Made by a program: the position numbers and the translations under genes | In this document: piece after piece, positions 22,737-34,664 of the stretch | How the letters are laid out: each line of letters starts with the position of its first letter | Position numbering within the stretch: the stretch's first letter is position 1 | The notes under the pieces: generated by a model | The model's input: the letters and a program-made list of their open reading frames with translations, nothing else | Database searches by the model: none | Told to the model about the DNA's origin: nothing | Source of the DNA: Chondrilla cf. caribensis | Lineage: Eukaryota > Porifera > Demospongiae > Chondrillida > Chondrillidae | DNA length: 64,000 nucleotides | Assembly: GCA_964020155.1 (NCBI GenBank) | Contig: OZ026547.1 | Span: 4,975,509-5,039,508 of the forward strand | Direction: 5' to 3'

Positions 22737-25700
22737 GTCCCTAAAGGAGGATTCTTCTTATATAATAAATCAACCTCATATTATTTCTATAACATTTAAC
22801 ATGGAGTTGAGAAATCCTCTTTCAGTTATGGCTAAATCATAAACTATCACTGACCTCATGCTTAAAGGTTTAAGGCTGAAGGTGAGTACATCCTTTACTA
22901 CCCATTGTAAGTACTGAATTAAATAAGCTCTTATATAAAACAACCCCCTCATAAGGTAAAATAATCGATTCATATCAATTATGTTATGAACACAACAGAG
23001 AATAACTTAGAAATTGAGAGAATGGGACTTGATAATAGTTTACCACTTAATCAAGTCTGGAGGTCAATATTGTAATCTGTTTCAATGACATTGAAATTAA
23101 ACTATATTCATGATGCCAATTGGTATCAGTACAGTAAATGACCAATGACACCAATTAGCAACAGTACAGAAAATGGGCAATTTCGTCAATTGGCATCAGT
23201 GCGGTGAATGGGCAATGACGCCAATTTGCGTCATAAAAATAGTGAGCACAAAATCCCATTCATCTCAGTAGAAGAAGCTTCTACTGACATGCCCAGAGCA
23301 AGCAGTTTCCGGGTGGTCCGGCAAAATTTATATGCTGATAAGTGTTTTGGTCCGTGAGGAGAAAGGAAAATGCCATTTGCGAATCTGCAACTCCATGGAG
23401 AACAGACCGAACTAACTGAAAATAATGCTTGAACAATAAAGCGTGTGCATTTGTCGGCGAGACAAATAGGGAATTTTGATGTGTGTGCAAAACCTGTAGA
23501 TTTCTTCAATAGCATCTGGCGCAAATTTGTCCATTTACGGTGAAAAGCTTCTCATAGCTTCAAATTTTTGCCACATATCGAGCTTTTCATAACGAATTGG
23601 GGGTCCATCAAATCATTCATTGACATTGCATCCGGCAGTTGTGCAATACATGTATTGCATGTGTAGCTCCCAAGATAGCACTTCTAGACAGCTGTCGATA
23701 ATCATTTTCCCTGAACGTCTTAGAAATCAATTCTTACCTTATAATATACTTGTGTTTATTGACAATTTTAGTTCTATCAGATTCTCACAGGTGATTTGCG
23801 CACATCACATTTGGTGAAAGCCAATATTGTAAGTATTTAAGGGTTGGGGGTTGGCCTGAAAAGTGAATTGCCCGAATTGCCAGACCATTTGCGCTGGACT
23901 TTATTGACTTGAAATAGTCGTTGACTAAAGCTATACAACCAACTACTGCTTGTCTTCAGAAAACAAAAGAAGGAATTTCATTTGAAGCGAGGGATCTATT
24001 ATGTAAATTTGGGGACATTTAGAATCAATGCAATGCATGGAACAGGTAAATAAACATTGATAATAACTGATATATGGACGAGTCTAGTAGCAGTATTCTA
24101 AGTGGTCTGTGAGGATTTCAGATAACATAATTAACACTAGTATATACTATCATAGTGATGAACCTCATGAATGCAATAGAAATGATTATGATTCTTCAGA
24201 GAAGGATACGCTCTGTATTCGTGCATACATGTCCCAGGACCTGGGACCTGCAGGGTACATTAGATCGTTGGTTTGTCTTAATATTACTCCTTGTTCCTGC
24301 TGAAGTAGAGAACTAAAAGACACTTAGATCTACAGATGTCTCTATCCTTCTGACAGGACAACAAGAGAAGAGATTGATTCTATCTGAGATAACTAGTCTG
24401 GCATAGATGTATCAGGACCACACCTGTGTGTCAGATCATTCTCTTTGCCTCTGTACAGCAGACTTGTTCTCTGTCCGACAACAGCACAGGTATCATATGT
24501 CAACATTGTTGCTGTGGACAAAAAAACGCCAATTTTTAGGATGATTATAACATGCTATTCTTATCTGCAGGTGACCCTTCAAGCGCAATAACTATACCTG
24601 GACTCTTCATGAATGCTTGTGCTATTAATTCAATATCAGCATATCAGCAATTCAGCAAAGATAAAATTGCTGCTCCAATGAACCACATTAAATTGGCTAA
24701 TATTCCAATTTTGGTTGTTTTTGTTACTGGGATGCATTTAGCATGAAAAGATAGATAAAGTTAATATCTAAAATTTCACCAATATAGATGTTTATATCTA
24801 GATATATCACTGCATTCGTTATATAGGTAGGAGAAAAAATGGATTTCCATTATGACATCTCACAACAACAATAGATCAGTAAAAATTTAGGTTTATTTAT
24901 TAAGAACATTTTAATCTTTTCATATTTAATGCTACCAACTGGAATGCCAGAAGTATCTACTACACTAGAAACTCGACCTCTATATAAACATTTCACATAC
25001 ATAACACGGTTGATACTCGAAAATATCCCGGTACGGTTGGTTACACGATAAATACCCAATGTTCATTCCTATCCTATATGTACCTATTGGCGCAATTGAG
25101 AAGAGAACATCAATTCTTTAACATCGACTTTTACAAAATAGAAGAGTGAATATCATGTCACGGCTCATGACCAGCCTCAAGTTAGGTGATTCCGTTGTTT
25201 ACATAACTTAAATACTACAAGTAACTGGTTTCTGTATTTGATGCTGACATGTCCTGATGTGTGGTGAGCATACAAAGCCACCTTCGTAATTACTAGGTTG
25301 TTGTTATACCAATGGTAACTTTGACTGATGACTGACCCAATTAATCTCACAAATAGTTACAGTTGAAAATATTTATTTGCAAACTGCACCACATGATATT
25401 TATTGGTGTACTCCCTGAATTTGCATAGCAAATTTGGAAGATCTGTACCTGCATTGAAGTCTGTTCTTGGCATCTACAGTGATTATCATTAGATCATAAT
25501 ACTGTAAAAGACAAGATAATATAGGCTACAGTGTTGGGTACACAGAAACCACTTCCTGTTCAGGGCACATATGACTTAAGGTACAAGGTTTGCTGAGCTA
25601 CTGAAAAGGTTAATATTTGTGATTCCATCTAGCTACATTAATACACAAGAGGTTTCGTATGTATTATGACTTAGTACAGGAAGGCTTAAGTCATAGAAAA

Positions 25701-26600
25701 GCAATTATAGAGCACAATATCATTGCAGTCGACATGAATTGCACATTGTGTGGTACATTATTTATACTGTTTGGCCATTGTCTATGTGTCTATATCTGTA
25801 GACATTATCATTGAATTTATTCACCAATGATGAGTTCTTGCAGTTCAGCTATATACTATGATATGTTGAACATATTTAAATATAATACTGTACTATGTAG
25901 TTTGCTAACATTGCAATATTTGCACCATGCTTACATAATTATGCTATCAGTGTTTAAACTAGTACTCAATTACTAGATTACACCATAATTATCACATTTC
26001 AATATAAATGTCGCATCATCTTGCATAAGAGACTGCATAACCACTAGAATCAGGAAGGTTACCACGGCTCGGTGGCATCAATGTCAGACACTAAAAAACG
26101 CCCTATCTGGAAGCTATATGTTAGCTACAATATATGTAAAAATTCTATTTGGTTATGGAAAGCAAAACAACCTCCTTAAGAAAAAATGGGCAAAAGGACT
26201 ACAAGAACCTCCTGGACATGACAAAAACCATGAGCTGTTGATGATATTGGATGCACTCGGTCCACAATAAATTAATGGATATCTGTGAGTATTAGGAGAT
26301 GTTGAGGATACATAAGTGGGTTTGTAGTAAGAATTAAGTGAAGCAGTACAAATAGTAAATTATATTATGGAAGACATAGTGTTATCATTCCATTAGTAGT
26401 GCACTTATGCATACATGGCTAAATCAATTACAATGGACATAAAAAGGTCATCCAAGTATAATTCTTTCATAAGGTAAGTCAAGGTCAATGGAAAATGGAA
26501 ATTTGCCGGTAAGGCTTGGCAATACATACTTATGTGTAATAATCATAAATTATCATCTTTCATCTGCATTATTTCAACTTAGCACACTTACATCCCAAAG
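22737..26600. other. Large stretch without a recognised gene
   Basis: Holds a 35-bp minisatellite (23111-23235). The sequence next to it, ATCTCAGTAGAAGAAGCTTCTACTGAC, resembles the 3' flank of G2/G3 (11860, 20790), suggesting the tail of another lost unit. Open frames at 23231-23524 (minus), 24109-24303 and 24552-24746 show no recognisable domain. The stretch 26280-26460 matches the family's far-upstream block. Confidence 0.45.
23111..23235. repeat. 35-bp minisatellite, about 3.5 units
   Basis: Units of the form GAYRCCAATTGGCATCAGTA followed by CRGTRAATGGGCAAT, each about 35 bp, with 10-20% differences. A single related unit (CCAATGACACCAATTGGCAT) occurs at about 11812 in the G2 3' flank, so the array is a local amplification of 3'-flank sequence. 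Confidence 0.75.
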
Positions 26601-26601
26601 T

Positions 26602-26615
26602 TACACACACACGCA

Positions 26616-26677
<62 letters not shown>

Positions 26678-26679
26678 GA
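26602..26679. repeat. (CA)n microsatellite upstream of alpha-A
   Basis: CA tract with a few CG/TA interruptions. It is followed by CCTAAGGATTCC and then two successive ATGAATATCATT modules before the alpha-A ATG. Confidence 0.9.
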
Positions 26680-26900
26680 CGCACAACACAAGACGCATCA
26701 AATCTCACTCCTGAATAAACTTGTTTACGCCAAAGCAGAATTCCTAAGGATTCCTTATTCATGTCGTGTGTGGTTAAGGGTTTCTCATATCAATATTCAT
26801 CATTAAAAATCACCATACTCACTGATATTCATTGAGCACCCCTAAAAATACAAAATGAATATCATTAAATGTGGTTCCGTTCTCACAGTGCCTCTTCTCC

Positions 26901-26913
26901 TGTGGTTACCACA
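26901..26913. promoter_or_regulatory. Upstream second palindrome of alpha-A
   Basis: TGTGGTTACCACA inside a duplicated ~125-bp 5' module (ATGAATATCATTAAATGTGG...). The alpha genes have two such palindromes; G2, G3 and beta have one. Confidence 0.45.
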
Positions 26914-27032
26914 ATATCCTGACAATGTCCAAGGGAAGCTCCACACACACTGCTGTATATTGAGCACAATGTCATCTACAAAATCACTATGAATATCATT
27001 CAAAGTGGGCCTGTTCTCCCACTGCCATTCTG

Positions 27033-27047
27033 TTGTGGTTACCACAA
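27033..27047. promoter_or_regulatory. Conserved palindrome proximal to alpha-A
   Basis: TTGTGGTTACCACAA, ending 42 nt before the ATG at 27089. Confidence 0.55.
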
Positions 27048-27088
27048 ACCAGCTCTGAGAAGTTTAAGTATAGACTGGAGTTACAGTT

Positions 27089-28038
27089 ATGGCTCCATGC
27101 ACTCAGGTCTTTCTACAAGTGGCTCTTTTGTTCTGTGTGGTGACTACCAGCATAGGCGTAGGAACCAGGGGTGCTGGGGGTGCTATAGCACCCCCACATT
27201 TTAAAGTTGTAGTTTAAAAAAGGAGAAAGGCTTAACTAAAAAGCCTCAGGCTCAGCTCGAGTTGATTTCTTTTTTTTCTAAATCAAAGAACCACATTCCA
27301 CAACAGTAACAATATATTCTCTAATATCTGCTGCTAATAATTACCTTCTCAACTTGACAAGAGACCAAAGGAAGCAAAAAAATTAAAAAACGAAATTATT
27401 GGCACTGGTAGATGCCATTTTAGTTATGAAGTCATGTGATTAGGTGCCATGATTTTAAGTTTAAATGGCTGCCAAACGTTCTAGTGTTAGTCGCCAGAGT
27501 TTGTTGAATTAATTTTGTTGCAAAGAAAGTGAATACAGACAGGCTGAATCATATCTTATTACTTAACACCTACAAATCTAGATTAGATGATTTGAATCTA
27601 TGCGAAATAGCTTCTTCATTCATTTCTGTCAATGAAAGAAAACAACACTATTTTGGTAGTATGAAATAACTAATGATTTGTTTTTCATTTGTGTGAATGA
27701 TTTGTACATACAAATGCATATCGGTATATTGTAAGCTGAATTATTGTTCATGATTATGCATATATCTACAGTTACTACTAGTACTGTGTGCACATGTGTC
27801 AAAGTTATGTACGGCCAACATACTACGTGTATATACAATGTGCATGTGGTCACATGTTCCAGCACCCCCACTACAAAATTGCTTCCTACACCTATGACCA
27901 GTATTGGGCATATCACTGATTGGCAAAAGGCATTTTCACAACTCGAAAACCTAGTGCATGTGCAACAAGAAGAAATCATGTCACTTCACCAAATGATAGA
28001 ACAGCTGGAGAAGAGACTAGAACCACTTGAGGCAAAAG
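27089..28038 (+). pseudogene. alpha-A exon 1, split by a transposon
   Basis: The family exon 1 lies in two pieces: 27089-27150 (MAPCTQVFLQVALLFCVVTTS) and 27902-28038 (GHITDW, then the coiled coil ending LEPLEAKG and donor AAAAG|GTGAGT). Between them are a 746-bp element and one copy of its 5-bp target duplication. Removing those 751 nt restores the exact 199-nt exon. As it stands, translation from 27089 enters the element and meets a stop about 20 codons later. A different ATG inside the element (27744) is open into the coiled coil through MTSIGHITDWQ but gives no evident signal peptide. Alpha-A is therefore probably dead or secretion-defective unless the insert is spliced out. Its exon 2 (29237-29868) is intact. 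Confidence 0.85.
27151..27896 (+). mobile_element. 746-bp non-autonomous DNA transposon, 5-bp TSD ACCAG
   Basis: Ends are CATAGGCGTAGGAA and TTCCTACACCTATG, inverted repeats of 14 bp with one mismatch. ACCAG flanks both sides (27146-27150, 27897-27901). The empty site is seen in alpha-B and alpha-C (GACTACCAGTATGGGG). Near the left end is a perfect 20-bp palindrome GGGGGTGCTATAGCACCCCC (27176-27195); CAGCACCCCCACTACAAAAT near the right end is its partner. No transposase frame. A 5-bp duplication and these GTAGGAA termini would suit a hAT5-type or similar family, which I cannot confirm. Confidence 0.85.
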
Positions 28039-29236
28039 GTGAGTTATGTGATGTTAACATACAACCTGTAGTCCTATCTCTTCAAATCCATTAGTCATAT
28101 AGTTTATGATTACACATCATTGTATGACATCCTTCAAATTCAAGAGTGGCAAAGAAGTACAATTGTGTGATGAATACCATACTACATGCTGAACATATAT
28201 GTGGTTAAGTGAGAAATAATGCATTCTGACAAATGAAAATGTGAAGATGAACACAGTGCAACTGCCCTTTTAAATGCCCCCATCAACAGCTCAACAATCA
28301 CTATACTTTGTTGACAGAAATCCAAAAAATGAAATTTGGGAACTGTTGCTTAGAGTATGAATTATTGGATTTTGCTGAAAAATTGCATTGAATCATATTG
28401 TGCCAGTTACACATAACCAATCACCATAGTTGCCAAAACATAGTTTGGTACTACATTTGGATCCCATTTACTGAGATCATCCATCATGCAGTGAATAATT
28501 TGCCATATATGACCTCAAAGTGACAGAAATAATGTTATGTCAAACCGCAAACAATGAAGCACATGATTATTCTTATCACAACTATAAACCAATTGCCATA
28601 CATGAAACCCATTGTACCTTAACTTATAACCCGTAAGAAGTTTTCAGAATTGTTGGCTGGATACATTAATTGTGCATAGCCATGAATAATCCAAGGATTG
28701 AATAATTGAATTTGAAGCATTACTCACGCTATGAGCACTATATTGCTGCATTTACCAGGATTCTGATTTTGGCTCCATAGTGATTATGCTTTGTTTCATT
28801 GGTGTACTCCTGCATTTCACATATTGAGGTAGCAATATCTATATGTATATGAATGATACTTGGCCTATCCTTTGATGTAACAAGAGAGGGGAATGTGTAA
28901 GCACATACAAAACAAGGCGTGGAGTACAGATTTACTTCTGTATAAGGGTGCTCCTGATTCAATGTACAAGTTTATTAATTAAACTATTTGTTGTGATCTA
29001 GCAATCACTTGTCACATTCCCATGAATTACTTTAATAAAATTCTCTCACAACAGATCATTATCACTATCTACCATTAACATTACTACAATATAAACATGA
29101 CACCACACCGAAAATAGAGTTGGTTGTCTAAGGGATCTTCACTAAGTATGTAACATTAATTTTCTACTGAATACAATAATTGCCAATACAATAAAATCAT
29201 CCTGGTATTTTGGATCACACAGACCTCTTTTTTCAG
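28039..29236 (+). other. alpha-A intron
   Basis: 1198-nt intron, near-identical to the alpha-B intron except that it lacks the 480-bp element found at 42371. Nothing coding recognised. Confidence 0.7.
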
Positions 29237-29868
29237 ATAAACTTATAGAAAGAACTAAACGACAAGATAAATGCAATTGTCCACAAGGACTAAAAGGGGC
29301 TAGAGGAACACCAGGACTCAATGGGATGAATGGAACAAAGGGTGAAAAGGGAGACCCAGGGTCACGTGGGAAGAGGGGTGAAAGAGGAGAACTAGGACTG
29401 CCAGGAACTCCAGGACCCCAAGGATTAAATGGAACAAAAGGTGAACAAGGAGAAACAGGACAGCCGGGGAATGGTGCACAGAAAGGTGAACCAGGGTTGA
29501 AAGGAGACACAGGAGTGCCCGGACCACCAGGACTTAATGGTACAAAGGGAGAAAAAGGCAACTTAGGGAAACAAGGAGTTAATGGAACAAATGGTGAGCA
29601 AGGAGAGAAAGGACAACCAGGTAATGTTGGACAGAAAGGTGAACCAGGACTGAATGGAGACACAGGAGTGCCAGGACTTAATGGAACAAAAGGTGAACAA
29701 GGAGAAAAGGGACACACAGGAAGTGATGGGCAGAAAGGTGAACCAGGACTCAAAGGAGACTTAGGAGTTCCTGGACACAACGGGACAGATGGTATAAGAG
29801 GAATACCTGGAATGAAGGGTAATAGAGGAGAGCCAGCACTATGCCCTGAATATTGCGGAAATGGTTAA
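29237..29868 (+). CDS. alpha-A exon 2: collagen-like domain
   Basis: Opens after TTTTTTCAG with AT AAA CTT and ends at TAA 29866-29868. DKLIERTKRQDKCNCPQG gives the R-T-K-R site and C-x-C pair. About 60 Gly-X-Y triplets follow, with six or seven NGT sequons, then the tail ALCPEYCGNG, a C-x(3)-C pair. One Gly is lost: GCA at 29476-29478 turns GNG-GQK into GNG-AQK, where alpha-B keeps Gly. The exon remains fully open although exon 1 is disrupted, suggesting recent inactivation or use with another first exon. Polyadenylation signal AATAAA at 29976-29981. Confidence 0.82.
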
Positions 29869-32800
29869 TCAGAACAAAATAGCAATAGGAACAACTCCAT
29901 TATAAGACTATACTGGATAATTGATTGATTATCTAACTAGTGATATGCTGATGTTGCATCTAAGTTGAATTGAAAAATAAATTGTTACAATAATTGGAAT
30001 TGCCAAAGATAACACACCCCATTGAAAGGCAAGAATAATGTCTGACACATAAACCTAAAAATGTAGACATAGAATTAGTCTAAACTACTGAACATTTAAT
30101 ATAAAATTATCATATAATTATTTTACAAAATTATTATGTTTCATATAATCAATGGCATAAGCATGCCAACCTAATAAAGTATAGGGTTTTACCAAACCCT
30201 GAAGTCAATGATATGTAGGTTTATTGTATTATAATTTTTGTGCTGTACATTAGTATTAACAACGATCCCATGTACTACATAGACATGCAAGAAATTAGAT
30301 TATCACTATGTGCTGTTTGACCCATTATTACAAATTTAAAATAATAATTACATAACTATATACAGTGTGTGTACATATTATACATATGAATATGCGTGAT
30401 TCTGTGTGCCTGTGGCTATTACATGTTGCAAGACCAGTGTATGGATGTGTTGTGGGCATGCATGTTTAAATTTGTCAGCAGCATGACATTGTGTGCTAAA
30501 CTGGAAAATTCATATTCAAAAACGTGATAGGATATGTGAAAGATCAAAATTGCTCAGTTACATAAAAATTAGTCATGCAAAAAATATTGAAAATGACAAG
30601 TCTTTGCATCTTATTCATAGCAGCAAAGAGTATAATGAAAACATTGGATAGGAGACAAGATTGGATCAAGTGATATATTAATATCAGGACACAACAGACG
30701 TAGAGATACATTATTTTGGTGAATGGGATATTTTAAGTTTAATGCTAATATAGAGCAACCAGACTGCAACTGATGGTGATCATGAGTAATTCAAAAAAGT
30801 TGGATTTAAGGCTCACGATGCATCGAATAATTTTAACAAAATTTCAATTTTGCATGTTTACTACGTATATTTGAAGCAAACAATCCAATATTATATTATT
30901 GTAGTGTAGACCTAGTTGTAGTAGTAGGGGTATCACTTCAATCTGCTGGTCACACATGGCCACAGTACGCAGTACTCATTGACTACAGTGACTGCTACCT
31001 TCTTACTTTTTCACAACAATCTAAAGTGCTGGAAATTAGGAAGTGTCATGTTTATATAACCATGCATGTCTGTCTGTTGTGGGTAAATTGCAGTTCACGA
31101 CTCATTTTATTTTAATGTGATTGTACACTCAAAACAAATCCATTTGTGGAAGGCAGAAGAAAATAACTTGTGTTTCTGAAGTTATGTAAACAATGAAATC
31201 GTCTATTTTGGGGACGGGTCACGAGCAGTCACATGATATTCACGTTTCTACAAGAACCGTCATAACAAAATTTGCGAAATTCCCGGTTAAAGAAACAACA
31301 TTCTCTTCTAAATCGCGCCAATAGGTAGATATAAGGAAGTGCATCGCCTCGAAGAAGTACTTTTGGCACTTATCGTGAGACTAGCTGTACAGAGATATCG
31401 TTGCGTAACAATGACATAAGGCTTAACTCGTGACATGCATGTGAATTGGATATATTGTATGTATCATTTCGAAATAAATGTACAAACTAATGAACAGTGT
31501 AATGCGTCAATTTGTTTCAACTATACTATATACATGTATACAGTGTCCTTTAGTTAATCTGATATGGGGGCAATTATAGGTCAACTGTACCATACAATGG
31601 TGAAACTTTGAATAAAATGGCAAATTCTTGTTCCACCACCTGGAGAGAGTAACTCCTCTACTGAAACATCAGTACTCTTCGCAAAGTTTGTACAGTGAGT
31701 CATTTATTTGTATATTTTGTAATGTTACATATGTACAGAGTTTGGGCTTATGTATAACGCCCATTATGTATGTACATGTGCATTATGAAAATCCACATAG
31801 GGCACTCTTTTTGCACAAACATAATATTATGCATTACCTAGATTGAATCTTGCTCTTTCTTTCATTTGACTAGGAAAGATGAAGCAGTATTATGCTCCTT
31901 ATTAGGAATAGCTTCCGTGACTTCAAATTCAATAGCAGGAGAGTTAGAACATTTCGGATTGACTTTTATTTTGATGTAACATTGAATCAAGAGGAAATTT
32001 ATATTGTCGCTTGCATAGAGTGAAGCTTCACGAGCTTCTCTATAGGATAAAATTGACATAATCAGAACTCTAAAATAGTCAGAATATTGTACAACTGCTG
32101 AAGTTATAATAATAGGGTACGGTTATGGTATTCGTGACAGTTTAAGGCATGGTTTTTGGGGTGATTTCTTTCTTGTGTTCCACACCTAGTATTGGACCCA
32201 ATATTTTCCCTCTGCTTTCATTCACTTCACCAGTAGTATACATCCACAACAAATAGTCTTTGAGGTCAATGAACGTAGGGTTTGTCGATTGTATCCTGCA
32301 TCATCTACTGTCCTTGCAACTCTAGCTTGCCTTATTAAGCTTATTGGCTGTATTTTTACTATTGCATAATCTTGTCCTACTGCCTGTCTCAATATTGTAA
32401 AATTGTACAATAAATGTAATATTCATATGTTCCAATTACCATTGATGCTACTGCATGACACCTTGTAATGTTTGGAACCATTTTCTCCGCTGAGAGCAAC
32501 AGTCTACTTATATTATTATTATAACTCCATTGCAATGGGAACGTAATATGTTCCCAAATGCCAAGAGTACAAGGTCAATGCAAATAATATGGTCAGTTGT
32601 ACAACCACACATTCCGAGGTACAATATGTATGTCATCTGAAACAGTTTATGGCTAGGTACCCTGCAAATATATGTACTCCTGTTACAGATTGTGTTTATT
32701 AAATTTAAATTTGGTGAATGTAATAGTTATCGGACAATAAACAAACTTCAACTTGCTAATATAATGCTTATGTAATATAGTCTACATTCAATTATTGCTT

Positions 32801-33900
32801 CATTTGCTTGCATATATTAATAATGATTTTATAAATAGTATTACATTACAGCAGTCTGGCTAATGGTTGTGATGAGTCATTAATTGTTATTTATATCATC
32901 CATCATGGAATGCAGAATACAGAATACAGCAACATGCATACGAAATAAATAACAATGTACATATTTCGTTAGGGTCTGGTGTGTGTGGCATACTGGCAGT
33001 CAAAATAAACATTGCTAATTATTAATTGTTACTAGAGATAGATCTTTAATATTATGGTTGTGTTGAATGCTATCCTTTACGGTGTTATTATTCCTGTGAC
33101 AATGGTTCTTTGTTGTACACATGTGAATTATTATTATTGAGATCTGAACAGCGAAGTGAACTCGTTTCGAACAATATAGTACAGTGTGTGTGCTTCGTGG
33201 TATGTATAAGTGCATGTACACATACAAACATGTACACCTGGTAAGTGAATGGTGTTTGCATACTTGCCAGACCGCATGTACGAGTGTAAAAACAAAAGGA
33301 TACAAAATGACTCCTATCTATGTAAGACACTCATAAAAGTCTTATCTACACTACATGTGCTTAGATCTTGTAGCATGGAACGAAAAAAATGTACAGATGC
33401 AGAAACTGCAATACATAAATAATTATTAAAGACAACTTTTATATTATGTTGACATCACCATATAGAATTGGCTATTAGAAGAGAAAGCAGGTCCACAAGA
33501 ACCTCCTGCAAAATATATTTAAGCAAAAGGACCACAAGAACCTCGTCCACTTGATTGATAACTAGGTGCTGTTGAAGTTAACGGAACTACTAGAATCAAC
33601 ATCCAGGAGAACTAGGAGATGTGGAGACATTGGATTATTGCTTTGTATGGGTGAAGCCATATAATAAGTTAATCAAATTGTGGGAAGACATACAGTTATT
33701 AAATTAGTAAAGCATGCCTACATAGCTAAATCAATTATAATGGACAATAGTAAGTCATGCAAGTATAACACGTTCATAAGGTAAGTCAGAAGGTCACTGG
33801 AAAATGGAGAAATGCAGGTGAGGCAGGCAATACAATTGTAATAAACACCAAGATAAACACATATATTAACACATAGATCCCTGAATGTACACATGCACAG
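29869..33900. other. Spacer between alpha-A and beta-A
   Basis: No gene recognised; the whole stretch is repeated at 43975-47993 with a few percent change and small indels. Short frames conserved in both copies (for example minus 31862-32059) have no recognisable domain, and their conservation only reflects the recent duplication. Confidence 0.6.
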
Positions 33901-34222
<322 letters not shown>

Positions 34223-34419
34223 ACACCTCAATTGAATCTACTTGTTTATTCTATAGCAAAATTTCTAAGGATTCAAGTATGGGGTCCTCATATCCATTCC
34301 CATTCTCTGTCCCACATACTAGATATTCATGGAGCATAGCATAGATATACACAATGAATATCATTGAAAATGGGCCTGTCCTACCATGTCTTACATAACA
34401 CATTTAGCTGATTGTTCTA

Positions 34420-34434
34420 TTGTGGTCACCACAA
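34420..34434. promoter_or_regulatory. Conserved palindrome upstream of beta-A
   Basis: TTGTGGTCACCACAA, ending 32 nt before the beta-A ATG, 10 nt closer than in the other genes. Confidence 0.55.
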
Positions 34435-34465
34435 ACTAGCACTGGCATTGACCGGAGCTACAGTT

Positions 34466-34664
34466 ATGTCTCAAAGCATTCAGGTCTTAGTACATGTGGC
34501 TGTTTTGGTTTGTGTGGTGTCCACCAGTATTGGGGGTATCACTGATTTTGAAGAGAAAATTTCACAACTTGAAAACAAAGTGAAAGTGTCTCAAGAAGAA
34601 CTCAAGTCACTTCACCAGATGATTAAACAGCTGGAGAAGAGACTAGAACCACTTGAAGCACAAG
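34466..34664 (+). CDS. beta-A exon 1: signal peptide and coiled coil
   Basis: Joined to 36862-37574 (304 codons including the stop). MSQSIQVLVHVAVLVCVVSTSIGG is the signal peptide. ITDFEEKISQLENKVKVSQEE... has the clearest heptads of the family: ISQLENK, VKVSQEE, LKSLHQM, IKQLEKR, LEPLEAQ, with hydrophobic a and d positions except one Ser. Donor CAAG|GTGAGT, phase 1. The ATG at 34354 upstream is out of frame (a short upstream ORF), which supports 34466 as the start. Confidence 0.88.

Noticed and set aside
27089..28038. alpha-A exon 1 as an intact gene
   Set aside because: The 746-bp insert has clear transposon ends and a target duplication, and it introduces an early stop.
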